Source of the DNA: Cognatundibacterium squillarum
GTDB taxonomy: Bacteria; Pseudomonadota; Gammaproteobacteria; Burkholderiales; Burkholderiaceae_D
Direction: 5' to 3'
NCBI RefSeq assembly: GCF_014652435.1
Contig: NZ_BMYU01000003.1
Location: 124,001-188,000, forward strand
Length of the DNA: 64,000 nt
Both the position numbers and the translations under genes were made by a program. Shown here one piece after another: positions 29,365 through 37,988 of this stretch (positions are counted from its first letter, which is position 1; every line of letters begins with the position of its first letter). The notes beneath the pieces were generated by a model that was not told the DNA's origin, did no database searches, and was given only the letters and a program-made list of their open reading frames with translations.

Positions 29365-31743
29365 TCAGAAATCAGCAGAGAAAGTCACGGATGCGAAACG
29401 TGGTGCGCCCATGTAGTAGAACACAGTTTTCGCGCCTGCTGTACCGTAAGCTTTTGCATTCGTCACGTTGAAGCTGGACGGATTGCGGTACTGACGGTCT
29501 GTCAGGTTGCTGATGCTCATACGCAGTGTTGGTTTTTTCAGGAAACCAGTGTTAGGGAACTGATAACCTGCATCCAGACCAACCAGTGTGTATGCCGGTA
29601 CTTCTTCGTCATTGGTCATGGTTGCCCATTGTTTGCCTGTGTATTTGACTTTAACACGGGTGTACCATGCGCCGGTTTCGTACTGAGCGCTCAGACCTGC
29701 TTTGTATTTCGGCGTCAGCGTCATTTCTTTGCCAGCGGTTGGCAGAGTTGCTGTTTTGCTGACTGGCAGATCTTCCTGAATTTCACTCTTCGCGTAACCG
29801 ATAGAGCTGTAGAAAGACCAGCCGTTGACTGGTGTGTTACCCAGTTCAACTTCGAAACCTTTAGTCTTTACTTTACCTACGCTGGTCAGGCTGCTGGTGT
29901 TAGACACTGCATCATATGCTGTTGCCTGACGATCACGGAAGTCAACTGCGTACACGGTAACCTGACCGGTCAGCAAGTCGCTTTGGTGACGGTAGCCGAT
30001 ATCCAGGTTGTAAGAAGTTTCTGCTTTTACATCCACTGGCATTGTTGGCTGACCATTGACCAGCACAACGTTGTTGCTTGTGGAGTATACGAAGTTTGGC
30101 GGTGCTTTCATGTTGCGCGCCAGACTTGCGAATACCTGGTTGTTGTTATTGATCTGATAACGAACGCCCAGTTGCGGCAGAATTTCAGAGTACTTCTTCT
30201 CGATACGGTAAGTTGTACCGGAGTTAGAACCTTCGTTCGCGTAGTTAGTGAAATCGCGCTTCATGGTCGGAGCACGTACACCGAAGTTCACGGTCAGCTT
30301 GTCATTCATCAGGCTGACGGTGTCTTGTGCGAAGAACTGATAACCAGTGGAAATTGTTTTCCAGTCACGGGATTGGTATGGTGTGCCATCCGGACGCAGA
30401 ATACGGCCATCTTTCAGCCAGATGTCTGCGGATTCACCGTTGGCGTCCACAGCAACCATAGGACCGTATTGTTCGTGGGTAGCACGTTCGTACCAGAAAC
30501 CTGCCAGCAACTGGTGGTTGTCCAGCTGGTGGCTCACAGATGCTGTGATACCAGGACGGTTAGTACGGGTTACGCTGCTGTTAGCAACGATCACTTTATC
30601 CAGTGTGTCGCCGTCACCGTTCAGGTCTACACCTGCAGTGTTTTTGCCGGTTGTTTTGTCCAGGAACTGGCTTTCAGTCATCAGACGTTGCTGATTGCCA
30701 CCTGTACCGTAGCCGTACCAGTAGTAAGGTACAACTTTCAGGTCTGTGCTTTCACCGAAACGTGCTTTGATGATGGTGGAAGCGATCACGTTTTCAAACG
30801 GATTCTGGGTCAGCTTGAAGTAAGAGTCGCCGAATGCCTGGTTAGCATCGCTGTCAGCTTTACCTTTGGTTGGTACGACGTGACCAATGAATTTGGTCGA
30901 ATAGTCGTAGTAGTAACCGTATTTGTTCAGATCAGCCAGGCTGAATGTAGCGATGTTCTGGTTGATTGCACGGTTGTACAGGATAGTACCGGAGATCGAG
31001 TTGAAACGATCGAAGTCGGTACGGAAGCCCATATCCACGTGATCACGGCGCGCACCACCGTCACCCTTCCATTTGTCGGAAGTCGCGTTGGAGTAAGAAA
31101 TGAAGAAACGTGCTTTGTTATTCAGCACCATACCTGTGTCGTAACGCAGGTAAGTTTTCTTCAGGTTCAGGCCACCCAGCGTCTGCATTACGCGGAAGCG
31201 TTTTTCTTTGGACGGATCGCAAGTAGTGATACCGAAGTTACCGCCAGTTGCACCGATTTGCGGGGAGTCTACGTCAGTCGAACCCTGAGTCACGAACTGA
31301 GTACAGGTGTTTTCCTGATCCACGTATTCTTGCGGATACACTGCAAAGCTGCCGGAGTCATTGACTGGCACGCCGTTAACAGTTGCACCGATCTGGTCGC
31401 TGTTGAAGCCGCGCAGTGTCAGACCGCCACCGAACAGACCGGTAGAGTCGTAGTTGTAGCTGTTAACCGCAGGCATCAGTTCCAGCGCTTCATAGGCATT
31501 GCCTGTAGGACGCTGTTTTGCCAGTTCTTCCGCAGTAATAGTGCTGCGTGCTTTTGGCGCGTTTTCCTGCACCATCAGACCCATACCGACTTTTTTGCCG
31601 GTAATGGTGACTTGTTTAGTATCGGTTGGCTGGTTGTCTTTCTCGTCCGCATACGCAGAAGAGATGCCCAGGCATGCCAGTTGGCATGCGACTGCTACCA
31701 TCGTCAGACGGGATGGAATTGCAGAGGCTTTCTTGAAGTTCAT
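29365..31743 (-). CDS. TonB-dependent outer-membrane receptor (phosphate-linked context)
   Basis: A 792-residue receptor: signal peptide about 1-32 (ISSAYADE), TonB-box-like KQVTITG, plug domain about 60-190 (LELMPAVNSYNYDSTGLFGGGLTLRGF, ATVNGVPVNDSG) and a large beta-barrel ending with the canonical C-terminal Phe (FSADF). Cysteines C147 and C175 (approximate positions) may link an extracellular plug loop. AGGAG precedes the ATG. The ligand is unknown. Adjacent secreted phosphatases and Pho-box-like sites in its 650-bp leader suggest uptake of a phosphorylated compound (inference). The coding DNA is codon-biased in a way typical of strong expression. Confidence 0.9.
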   Translation of the reverse strand: MNFKKASAIPSRLTMVAVACQLACLGISSAYADEKDNQPTDTKQVTITGKKVGMGLMVQENAPKARSTITAEELAKQRPTGNAYEALELMPAVNSYNYDSTGLFGGGLTLRGFNSDQIGATVNGVPVNDSGSFAVYPQEYVDQENTCTQFVTQGSTDVDSPQIGATGGNFGITTCDPSKEKRFRVMQTLGGLNLKKTYLRYDTGMVLNNKARFFISYSNATSDKWKGDGGARRDHVDMGFRTDFDRFNSISGTILYNRAINQNIATFSLADLNKYGYYYDYSTKFIGHVVPTKGKADSDANQAFGDSYFKLTQNPFENVIASTIIKARFGESTDLKVVPYYWYGYGTGGNQQRLMTESQFLDKTTGKNTAGVDLNGDGDTLDKVIVANSSVTRTNRPGITASVSHQLDNHQLLAGFWYERATHEQYGPMVAVDANGESADIWLKDGRILRPDGTPYQSRDWKTISTGYQFFAQDTVSLMNDKLTVNFGVRAPTMKRDFTNYANEGSNSGTTYRIEKKYSEILPQLGVRYQINNNNQVFASLARNMKAPPNFVYSTSNNVVLVNGQPTMPVDVKAETSYNLDIGYRHQSDLLTGQVTVYAVDFRDRQATAYDAVSNTSSLTSVGKVKTKGFEVELGNTPVNGWSFYSSIGYAKSEIQEDLPVSKTATLPTAGKEMTLTPKYKAGLSAQYETGAWYTRVKVKYTGKQWATMTNDEEVPAYTLVGLDAGYQFPNTGFLKKPTLRMSISNLTDRQYRNPSSFNVTNAKAYGTAGAKTVFYYMGAPRFASVTFSADF

Positions 31744-31927
31744 GAATGCTCCTGATCAGATTACAAAAATAATTGTTTCAAACTCGTTTGCTGCGCCGGA
31801 ATCGACATGTCCCGGTGGGTCTCCGCCATTACTTATTGTTCTGACCATTGCTGGTCATATAAAAGCTTCAGGCACAACTATGTTTCCCTCATGATGCTGG
31901 CTATCCCTGTGCGCTGATCATCTCCGC

Positions 31928-31983
31928 GCAATCGATTGCTATACTGACCGCACAACTCGTGGAAAGAGTGCGCAAACGATTGC
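31928..31983. promoter_or_regulatory. Pair of LacI/GalR-type palindromes in the receptor leader
   Basis: GCAATCGATTGC (31928-31939, perfect palindrome) and GCAAACGATTGC (31972-31983, one mismatch) have a central CG as in LacI-family operators and centres 44 bp apart. TATACT (31940-31945, plus strand) lies between them. No LacI-type gene is in the window. Confidence 0.45.
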
Positions 31984-32001
31984 TTTTCGGACAAAAAAAT
32001 G

Positions 32002-32030
32002 AGACGAAAGCAGATTCGTCTTATTTTTTC
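32002..32030. terminator. Bidirectional terminator hairpin inside the receptor leader
   Basis: AGACGAA (32002-32008) pairs with TTCGTCT (32015-32021). TATTTTTTC follows on the plus strand and CATTTTTTTGT on the minus strand. It lies about 260 bp upstream of the receptor start, with no gene ending at it. Confidence 0.7.
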
Positions 32031-32141
32031 AGATAATCCGGCACAGAACCGGCATCAAATATTCGGGAAATCGGGTATTCAGGTATGTGAAATCAGTCTA
32101 TCACATTACTTTTTTTAATATTACAGAGTGTTACATCCAAA

Positions 32142-32160
32142 TATGAAAGCTGTATGACAG
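32142..32160 (-). promoter_or_regulatory. Pho-box-like site upstream of the TonB receptor
   Basis: The minus strand reads CTGTCATACAGCTTTCATA. It matches the E. coli Pho-box pattern (two CTGTCAT half-sites 11 bp apart) at about 16 of 19 positions and points toward the receptor. TAACAC and TAATAT are possible -10 elements 8-18 bp downstream. Confidence 0.5.
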
Positions 32161-32181
32161 CGTGGCGTAAACCACGCAAAA

Positions 32182-32200
32182 CTGTCACAAAGCTGCCACA
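32182..32200 (+). promoter_or_regulatory. Second Pho-box-like site, opposite orientation
   Basis: CTGTCACAAAGCTGCCACA has both half-sites in Pho-box spacing. A hairpin GCGTGG/CCACGC (32160-32177) lies between it and the first site. No plus-strand gene follows, so the orientation is puzzling. Confidence 0.4.
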
Positions 32201-32393
32201 CCTTGCAATATTATTCACATTTCAACGTCATCAGCGCTGATTAAGGCGTGATTATAGACATTTCACTTCAGCGAGTGAAAAGATTTTTTCGGGGATTAAT
32301 ACCAAAACGTCAGAAAATCCGACAATTTTTTACAAATGCCGGATCAACTGCACTTTCAGAAAAATTATCTGATAAACAATTTTAATGGTTGTT

Positions 32394-33281
32394 TTAAGGA
32401 TAGGTGACAGGGGAAATACCCTTCACATTTGGCTGATACGGCGGCAGTGCAGACAACTGTGCCGATTTGGCTTTTGCGTATAAAGGCATGACTTCCGGTA
32501 AATGGCGACGGATTTCTTCAATCCGGCTGCTGCCCGACGGATGCGTCGATAACCATTGTGGCGGCGCATTCTTATTCACCATGCCCATTTTCTGCCATAG
32601 CACGATACCGGCACGCGGGTCGTATCCGGCACGCGCAGCAATATCGAGGCCAACAATATCTGCCTCGGTTTCGTCGTCACGTGAAAATTTCAGCATCGTC
32701 ATATTGGCAGCGCCGCCTGCTAACTGGCCGGCGACATTCGGATCATAGCCTTTCGCAGCAGCAAAAATTTCTGCGCCTTTCACAAAAATATTCGCAATCG
32801 TCGCTTTACCTGCGCGTTCCGCGCCGTGTTCACGCAACGCATGGGCGATTTCATGGCCCATCACCATCGCAATTTCATCATCTGTCATGCGCAGCGTGGT
32901 CAGGATGCCGGTGTAAAACGCGATCTTGCCACCCGGCATACAGTAAGCATTGACTTGTTTGGAACCGAGCAGATTGACTTCCCATTTCCAGTCTTTGGCG
33001 CGCGCGTTCCACGGTAATGCAAAAGGGATAATCCGCTTTGCAATCGCGCGCAGGCGCTGCAATTGCGGATCGTTCTCAGCAGCCAGCGCATTTTGCTGCT
33101 TCGCCTTACTCAGGGTTTGTGCATATTGCGCAGCAGCCTGCGGTTCCAGCGTACCGGCCGGCACAATTTTTCGCAATGGCGACATTTGTCCGACCTGCAC
33201 ACCATCCTGTGCGAACGCGGCCGGCCAGGCCAGCATCAGCGCCAGCAACCCTGTATTCAGACCTGTGCGAAAAAGCTTCAT
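32394..33281 (-). CDS. Periplasmic M48 family metalloprotease (LoiP/BepA-like)
   Basis: A 295-residue exported zinc protease with a signal peptide (about 1-24, ending AAFAQ). The zinc site is HEIAH in VMGHEIAHALREHG, and the third ligand lies in ETEADIVGLDIAARAGYD. It lacks the TPR tail of BepA, so it is closer to LoiP/YcaL-type proteins acting in outer-membrane protein quality control (family inference). It starts 31 bp after the metW stop and probably belongs to the metX-metW transcript. Confidence 0.9.
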   Translation of the reverse strand: MKLFRTGLNTGLLALMLAWPAAFAQDGVQVGQMSPLRKIVPAGTLEPQAAAQYAQTLSKAKQQNALAAENDPQLQRLRAIAKRIIPFALPWNARAKDWKWEVNLLGSKQVNAYCMPGGKIAFYTGILTTLRMTDDEIAMVMGHEIAHALREHGAERAGKATIANIFVKGAEIFAAAKGYDPNVAGQLAGGAANMTMLKFSRDDETEADIVGLDIAARAGYDPRAGIVLWQKMGMVNKNAPPQWLSTHPSGSSRIEEIRRHLPEVMPLYAKAKSAQLSALPPYQPNVKGISPVTYP

Positions 33282-33312
33282 CCCTGTTTCCTTATTTCCA
33301 AGCAGACTATGT

Positions 33313-33924
33313 TCAGACCGGCTGTCGACGGCGCAAACGGAACACCGCTAAACTGCCGCGCCAGTTCGGTAATATGCGGACGGGGCGGCCTTCATGCAAG
33401 GCCACGCATTCCAGCACTTCCAGACCGACTTCACGCGCCAGATCCGCGAAATCATAAATCGTGGCGCAGCGTACGTTCGGCGTATCGTACCACTGATACG
33501 GCAGAGACTTGGACACCGGCATCCGGCCGCGCAGTAAAGCGGTACGATGCGGCCAGTAACCGAAATTCGGAAACGAAACGATCGCTTCCTGACCAACACG
33601 GGCGATTTCACGCAGCGTGTCTTCCACATGTTTCATCATTTGCAGCGATGACAGGCATAGCACGGTATCAAAGCTGTTATCGGTGAACATGCCAAGCCCC
33701 TGATCAATATCCTGCTGGATCACACTGACCTGACGCTGCGCACAAGCCAGTACTTTGTCATCCGCAATTTCGATACCGTAACCGTGGCATTGTTTCGCTG
33801 TTTGCAGATAGTCGAGCATTTCACCGTCACCACAACCCACGTCAAGGATTTGCGCGCCCGGTTTAATCCAGTCAGCGATAAATGCCAGATCGGGGCGTAA
33901 CTGATTCAGTTCAGAAATGGTCAT
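33313..33924 (-). CDS. metW: Methionine biosynthesis protein MetW
   Basis: A 203-residue SAM-dependent methyltransferase-fold protein. The SAM loop is [15 protein letters not shown], followed by [19 protein letters not shown] and the MetW-typical [35 protein letters not shown]. It overlaps metX by 4 bp (ATGA). In proteobacteria MetW works with MetX in homoserine acylation; its exact reaction is not settled. Confidence 0.95.
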   Translation of the reverse strand: MTISELNQLRPDLAFIADWIKPGAQILDVGCGDGEMLDYLQTAKQCHGYGIEIADDKVLACAQRQVSVIQQDIDQGLGMFTDNSFDTVLCLSSLQMMKHVEDTLREIARVGQEAIVSFPNFGYWPHRTALLRGRMPVSKSLPYQWYDTPNVRCATIYDFADLAREVGLEVLECVALHEGRPVRILPNWRGSLAVFRLRRRQPV

Positions 33925-35072
33925 GCGGATTCTCCCTTCAGCTCCGCATCAATGCGGTCGTAATATGCGGCAACTAAATTCAGGTAACGGCTGTCATCCA
34001 GCAGGAAGGCATCGTGGCCATGCGGCGCATCGATTTCTGCGTAAGTCACAGGACGGCGGCTGCTGACCAGTGCGCGCACAATTTCGCGGCTGCGTTCCGG
34101 TGAAAAACGCCAGTCTGTCGTAAATGAAGCAATCAGGAATTTCGCTTTGGTCACCGCCAGTGCAGCGGCCAGATCACCACCGGTTTCACGCGCCGGATCA
34201 AAATAATCGAGCGCCTTGGTGATCAGCAGATAAGTATTTGCATCGAAATAATCCGAGAATTTATCGCCCTGATAACGCAGATAAGATTCAATTTCAAAAT
34301 CGATGCCGTATCCGAATTGCAGACTGCCGGTTTTCAGGTCGCGGCCAAATTTTTCCGCCATATCATCATCGGACAAATACGTGATGTGACCAATCATGCG
34401 CGCCACCCGCAAGCCGCGCCGTGGTATCGCCTGATGTGCATAAAAGTGTCCGCCGTGGAAATCCGGATCCGTCAGAATCGCCTGACGCGCGACATCATTG
34501 AACGCAATATTTTGCGCAGACAGTTTCGGCGTGGAGGCAATCACAATACAGTGACGCAGGCGATCCGGAAACAGGATGCTCCATGCCAGCGCCTGCATGC
34601 CGCCAAGCGAACCACCCATCACCGCCGCAAACTGCTGAATACCGAAACGGTCTGCCACCCGGGCTTGTGCCTGCACCCAGTCTTCTACCGTAACCACCGG
34701 AAAATCCGCACCATACGGTTTACCGGTGGCGGGATTGGTATGCATCGGCCCCGTAGAGCCAAAACAGGAACCGAGGTTATTGATGCCGATCACAAAAAAA
34801 CGGTTGGTATCCACCGGTTTGCCGGGACCCACCATGTTATCCCACCAGCCCGTATTGTTCGGCTGATCTGCATACACACCCGCGACGTGATGTGAGGCGT
34901 TCAGCGCATGGCAGATCAGCACGGCATTCGATTTATCTGCATTCAGTTCGCCATAGGTTTCCACCATCAGCGTGTAATCTGAAATACTGGCACCGCTTTT
35001 TAAAGGCAGGGGTTCGGCAAAATGAAACGCTTGTGGCGTCACGATGCCGACAGACTGAGGAGACACAGACAT
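33921..35072 (-). CDS. metX: Homoserine O-acetyltransferase/O-succinyltransferase
   Basis: Acylates homoserine, the entry step of methionine synthesis. The 383-residue alpha/beta hydrolase has the nucleophile elbow [12 protein letters not shown], an oxyanion region [13 protein letters not shown] and the C-terminal Asp/His pair with [15 protein letters not shown] 35072 is preferred, with GGAAGAG 5-6 bp upstream; the longer frame to 35108 runs into the leader. Proteobacterial MetX-MetW pairs often use succinyl-CoA, so acyl specificity is open. A SAM-II-like riboswitch lies in its leader. Confidence 0.95.
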   Translation of the reverse strand: MSVSPQSVGIVTPQAFHFAEPLPLKSGASISDYTLMVETYGELNADKSNAVLICHALNASHHVAGVYADQPNNTGWWDNMVGPGKPVDTNRFFVIGINNLGSCFGSTGPMHTNPATGKPYGADFPVVTVEDWVQAQARVADRFGIQQFAAVMGGSLGGMQALAWSILFPDRLRHCIVIASTPKLSAQNIAFNDVARQAILTDPDFHGGHFYAHQAIPRRGLRVARMIGHITYLSDDDMAEKFGRDLKTGSLQFGYGIDFEIESYLRYQGDKFSDYFDANTYLLITKALDYFDPARETGGDLAAALAVTKAKFLIASFTTDWRFSPERSREIVRALVSSRRPVTYAEIDAPHGHDAFLLDDSRYLNLVAAYYDRIDAELKGESA

Positions 35073-35116
35073 ATACTCTTCCACCGGGTGTAAACCCGTC
35101 AAAAACACATTTGAAG

Positions 35117-35161
35117 GAAGGCTAAAAGGGGGGCTGAATGGAGGGGAAAGGAGACATTCAG
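35117..35161 (-). promoter_or_regulatory. Candidate expression-platform hairpin of the metX leader
   Basis: On the minus strand CTGAATG (35155-35161) can pair with CATTCAG (35134-35140), followed by CCCCCCTTTTAGCC. Its 5' arm overlaps the pseudoknot strand GCGAGCCTG of the aptamer, so the two structures compete. Confidence 0.5.
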
Positions 35162-35235
35162 GCTCGCTTTAGCCGTATTTATTTTCCGGAGTGACCGGAA
35201 AGCGCCCGCAAGCTGAAACTCAAATCGGCGCTTAT
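35155..35235 (-). ncRNA. SAM-II-like riboswitch upstream of metX
   Basis: P1 is AAGCGCC (35233-35227) pairing with GGCGCTT (35206-35200). The P1 loop begins GATTTGAG. The 3' segment AAATAAATACGGCTAAAGCG carries the ATAAAT...GCTAAA signature of SAM-II. The pseudoknot is CAGCTTGC (35215-35208) with GCGAGCCTG (35167-35159, one bulge). An extra hairpin TCCGG/CCGGA (35185-35199) sits between P1 and the 3' segment. The promoter start predicted about 10 nt upstream fits the RNA 5' end. It likely represses metX when SAM is high. Confidence 0.68.
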
Positions 35236-35249
35236 TCACTAAGGGTATA

Positions 35250-35278
35250 AGGATAAACAAGTCAGCGGATGCCGTCAA
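35250..35278 (-). promoter_or_regulatory. Promoter of metX-metW
   Basis: TTGACG (35273-35278) and TATCCT (35250-35255) are 17 bp apart on the minus strand. The start would be near 35243, just before the riboswitch P1. The -35 lies in the loop of the ptsI terminator hairpin. Confidence 0.55.
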
Positions 35279-35295
35279 ACATCCGCTGCGTTTTT
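35263..35295. terminator. Terminator hairpin after ptsI
   Basis: CAGCGGATG (35263-35271) and CATCCGCTG (35280-35288) form a 9-bp stem. The plus strand continues CGTTTTT. The minus strand, the ptsI direction, continues ACTTGTTT, a weaker tail. Confidence 0.65.
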
Positions 35296-35309
35296 CTGCA
35301 TAGCGGCAA

Positions 35310-37076
35310 TCAGTGCATGACGACGCCTGCCTGCTCCATGGCAGTCAGGGTTTCACGTATCGATTGCGGGTCATAACAGCGCAGAATTTTTTTCAGATGA
35401 GGCTGCAATAAGTCCAGTTGCGTATTCAGAATCGTCTGTTTGATTTCCGGTATTAAAGCAGCAGGCATCGACAGTTCGCGGAAGCCCATCGCAATCAGCA
35501 AACGGGTCAGACGGATATCACCGGCCATACCACCGCAAATCGATACCGGGATGTCCGCTTTCACCGCCGTCGAAATAATGCTGTGCATCAGTTGAATAAT
35601 CGCCGGATGCAGATCATCGTACAAATGCGCGACTTCATGATCTGCACGGTCAATCGCCAGCGTGTACTGAATCAGGTCATTGGTGCCGACTGACAGGAAA
35701 TCGAGCTTGCGTACAAACATCGGTAACGACAACGCCGCCGCCGGTACTTCTATCATTGCACCGACTGGCACTTGCGGATCAAACTTCATACCTTCTGCAG
35801 TGAGCTCAGCCTTCGCCTGCTCCAGCATTGCCAGCGTTTGTTCGATTTCATGGTAATGCGCCAGCATAGGAATCAGGATTTTGACTTTACCGAACGCGGA
35901 TGCACGCAGAATGGCGCGCAGCTGTGTCATAAACAATTGCGGCTCAGAAAGGCAATAGCGAATCGCACGCAAGCCCATCGCCGGATTCAGGATATTGTGG
36001 TCTGAGCTGTCCAGCGGTTTATCCGCACCGACGTCCAGCGTGCGTATTGTCACCGGACGGCCTTTCATGCCCTGCACTGCCTGGCGGTAAGCTTCGAACT
36101 GTTCTTCTTCGGTCGGCAAACGGTGTTCCTGTCCGCTGCGCTCCATAAATAAAAATTCAGAGCGGAACAGACCAACGCCGCTGGCACCGGCATCCAGTGC
36201 GTGCGCCGCATCTTCCGGCAACTCAATATTGGCCAGCAGCGTGATTTCGACACCGTCCTGTGTGACTGCCGGTGTTTTGCGCAAACGTGCAAGTTTCTTT
36301 TTCTGACGCGCCAGTTTGGCTTGTTTGTCGCGGTACTGTTCCAGTACGGCATTATCCGGTGCGACAATCACGACACCGGCATCGCTGTCGATAATTAACC
36401 AGTCATCCTGTGCAATCAGATGGGATGCGTTTCCCATACCGACGACGGCTGGAATGCCAAGGCTGCGCGACACAATCGCGGTATGCGAGTTCTGCCCGCC
36501 TTCGTCGGTGACAAAGCCGGTAAATGCATCATCGCGCAACTGCATCATATCGGCAGGAGAAATATCACGTGCCACCACAATCATATTGGCGGTACGTTCA
36601 TCTATCCCTTCAGAGCGCACAACCTGATGCACGGTGCCGGTCAGCACTTTCAGTATCCGTTCTGCCACCTGCTGAATATCGGCTTTACGTTCACGCAGGT
36701 ATTCATCTTCGATTTCATCGAACTGGGCGGAGAGTTCTTCGACCTGGGTTGCCAGCGCCCATTCGGCGTTGTAATGGCGGGTGCGGATGATATCCAGCGG
36801 TGCTTCGGAGATCATGGGATCAGCCAGAATCAGTGCATGGACGTCGATAAACGCGCCTAATTCTGTTGGCGCATCCTGCGGCAGTTCAGACCAGAGTGTC
36901 TGCAGGTCACGGTTGACCTGCGCAATGGCTTCCTGCAGGCGCAGCACTTCCGCTTCCACCTGTTCCTGTGCCACCAGAAAATGTTCGACGTCGAGTGCCG
37001 CAGGGTGCAGCACATGGGCGCGGCCGATCGCAATACCACGCGATACCGGAATGCCCTGCAAAGTAAACGATGCCAT
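35310..37076 (-). CDS. ptsI: PTS enzyme I (PEP-protein phosphotransferase)
   Basis: A 588-residue enzyme I that takes phosphate from PEP and gives it to HPr. The phosphorylated His is in GGQNSHTAIVSRSLGIPAVVG. The PEP-utilising C-terminal domain has LFRSEFLFM, ALRYCLS-type (LRAIRYCLSEPQLF) and the active-site Cys in SICGGMAGD. ATG 37076 is preferred over 37109 because GGGAGA precedes it. With HPr and an EIIA(Man) but no sugar-specific IIB/IIC genes, this is the regulatory-type PTS common in beta-proteobacteria. Confidence 0.96.
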   Translation of the reverse strand: MASFTLQGIPVSRGIAIGRAHVLHPAALDVEHFLVAQEQVEAEVLRLQEAIAQVNRDLQTLWSELPQDAPTELGAFIDVHALILADPMISEAPLDIIRTRHYNAEWALATQVEELSAQFDEIEDEYLRERKADIQQVAERILKVLTGTVHQVVRSEGIDERTANMIVVARDISPADMMQLRDDAFTGFVTDEGGQNSHTAIVSRSLGIPAVVGMGNASHLIAQDDWLIIDSDAGVVIVAPDNAVLEQYRDKQAKLARQKKKLARLRKTPAVTQDGVEITLLANIELPEDAAHALDAGASGVGLFRSEFLFMERSGQEHRLPTEEEQFEAYRQAVQGMKGRPVTIRTLDVGADKPLDSSDHNILNPAMGLRAIRYCLSEPQLFMTQLRAILRASAFGKVKILIPMLAHYHEIEQTLAMLEQAKAELTAEGMKFDPQVPVGAMIEVPAAALSLPMFVRKLDFLSVGTNDLIQYTLAIDRADHEVAHLYDDLHPAIIQLMHSIISTAVKADIPVSICGGMAGDIRLTRLLIAMGFRELSMPAALIPEIKQTILNTQLDLLQPHLKKILRCYDPQSIRETLTAMEQAGVVMH

Positions 37077-37190
37077 GCCTAGTCTCCCTGTTGAATTCTT
37101 ATCTGCCACGGCGACAGCAAGTCGCCCGGAGGCAGCGGGCAGCGGCTTTGCTGACGCAGTTTGTAAGAGGCTGGTCCGTTGCGGACCTTC

Positions 37191-37460
37191 TTATTCGCCT
37201 TCTCCGAAGCGATCCTGTATCAGTGCGCACATGGCGTCAAAGCAGGTTTGTTCATCTTCACCGTTGATTTCGAGTTGAATTTTGCTGCCTTTACCTGCGG
37301 CGAGCATCATGACACCCATAATGGATTTGCCATTGACGCGGCGGCCGTTGCGGGCCACCCATACTTCAGAACGGAATTTTCCGGCGAGCTGGGTGAATTT
37401 TGCAGAGGCACGTGCATGCAGTCCCAGTTTGTTGATGATTTCAATTTCCTGCTGAATCAT
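37191..37460 (-). CDS. ptsH: HPr phosphocarrier protein
   Basis: 89 residues. The phosphorylation site is His15 in KLGLHARASAKF; Ser46-type KSIMGVMMLAA is present, so HprK control is possible. It lies between the EIIA(Man) gene (24 bp) and ptsI (about 115 bp), all on the minus strand. Confidence 0.96.
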   Translation of the reverse strand: MIQQEIEIINKLGLHARASAKFTQLAGKFRSEVWVARNGRRVNGKSIMGVMMLAAGKGSKIQLEINGEDEQTCFDAMCALIQDRFGEGE

Positions 37461-37484
37461 AGTTTTACCTGTTTGAATAATGCT

Positions 37485-37883
37485 TCAGATCCGGGTACGG
37501 CAATCGATCCGCAATGCGCCGTTTTGTCCGCCTGCCAGCGCCATTTCCACCACAACGTCCAGTGCGTCATTGCGGTAAGTCAGCGCGCGCAACAGCATAG
37601 GCAGACTGATGCCGGCAATCACGGCCACCTGATCGGGATCACCCAGACTGCGGCAGCAATTGGACGGCGTACCACCCATCATGTCTGTCATCACCAGTAC
37701 ACCGGAACCATTGTTCAGGCGCTGCACAGCGGCGGCGGCCAGCTTGTGGACCTCGTCTGTATTCTGATCTGCCACCACGTCGATGGCTTCCAGCCGCTCG
37801 GGCATGCCACGGAAAACGTGGGCTGCTGCCTGTAAAAACGCTGACCCCAGCGGTGCATGGGTCATTAAAAGAATTCCAACCAT
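37485..37883 (-). CDS. EIIA(Man)-type PTS protein
   Basis: A 132-residue EIIA domain of the mannose/fructose family. The active His is in LLMTHAPLGSAF (about residue 9), and VLVMTDMMGGTPSNCC is the family's second hallmark. ATG 37883 was chosen because AGGTG lies about 4 bp upstream. It stands alone with no IIB/IIC/IID, so it is probably a regulatory phosphate acceptor or output of the HPr/EI chain rather than part of a sugar transporter. Confidence 0.92.
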   Translation of the reverse strand: MVGILLMTHAPLGSAFLQAAAHVFRGMPERLEAIDVVADQNTDEVHKLAAAAVQRLNNGSGVLVMTDMMGGTPSNCCRSLGDPDQVAVIAGISLPMLLRALTYRNDALDVVVEMALAGGQNGALRIDCRTRI

Positions 37884-37988
37884 AATCACCTGTTTGCCAG
37901 CGCACTGCCCGACTCTGGCCCGGAATGTCCGGAGGGGGGAGTATCCCCGATTTCGGGCTGCACGCCTAAGTAAATTGCAGGGTGTTAC

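Noticed and set aside
29629-31755. 708-codon open frame opposite the second TonB receptor
   Set aside because: It is antisense to a clear receptor with signal peptide, plug and C-terminal Phe. The translation is compositionally odd (very rich in Phe, Val, His, Cys), shows no domain and has no ribosome site. It results from codon bias of the real gene.
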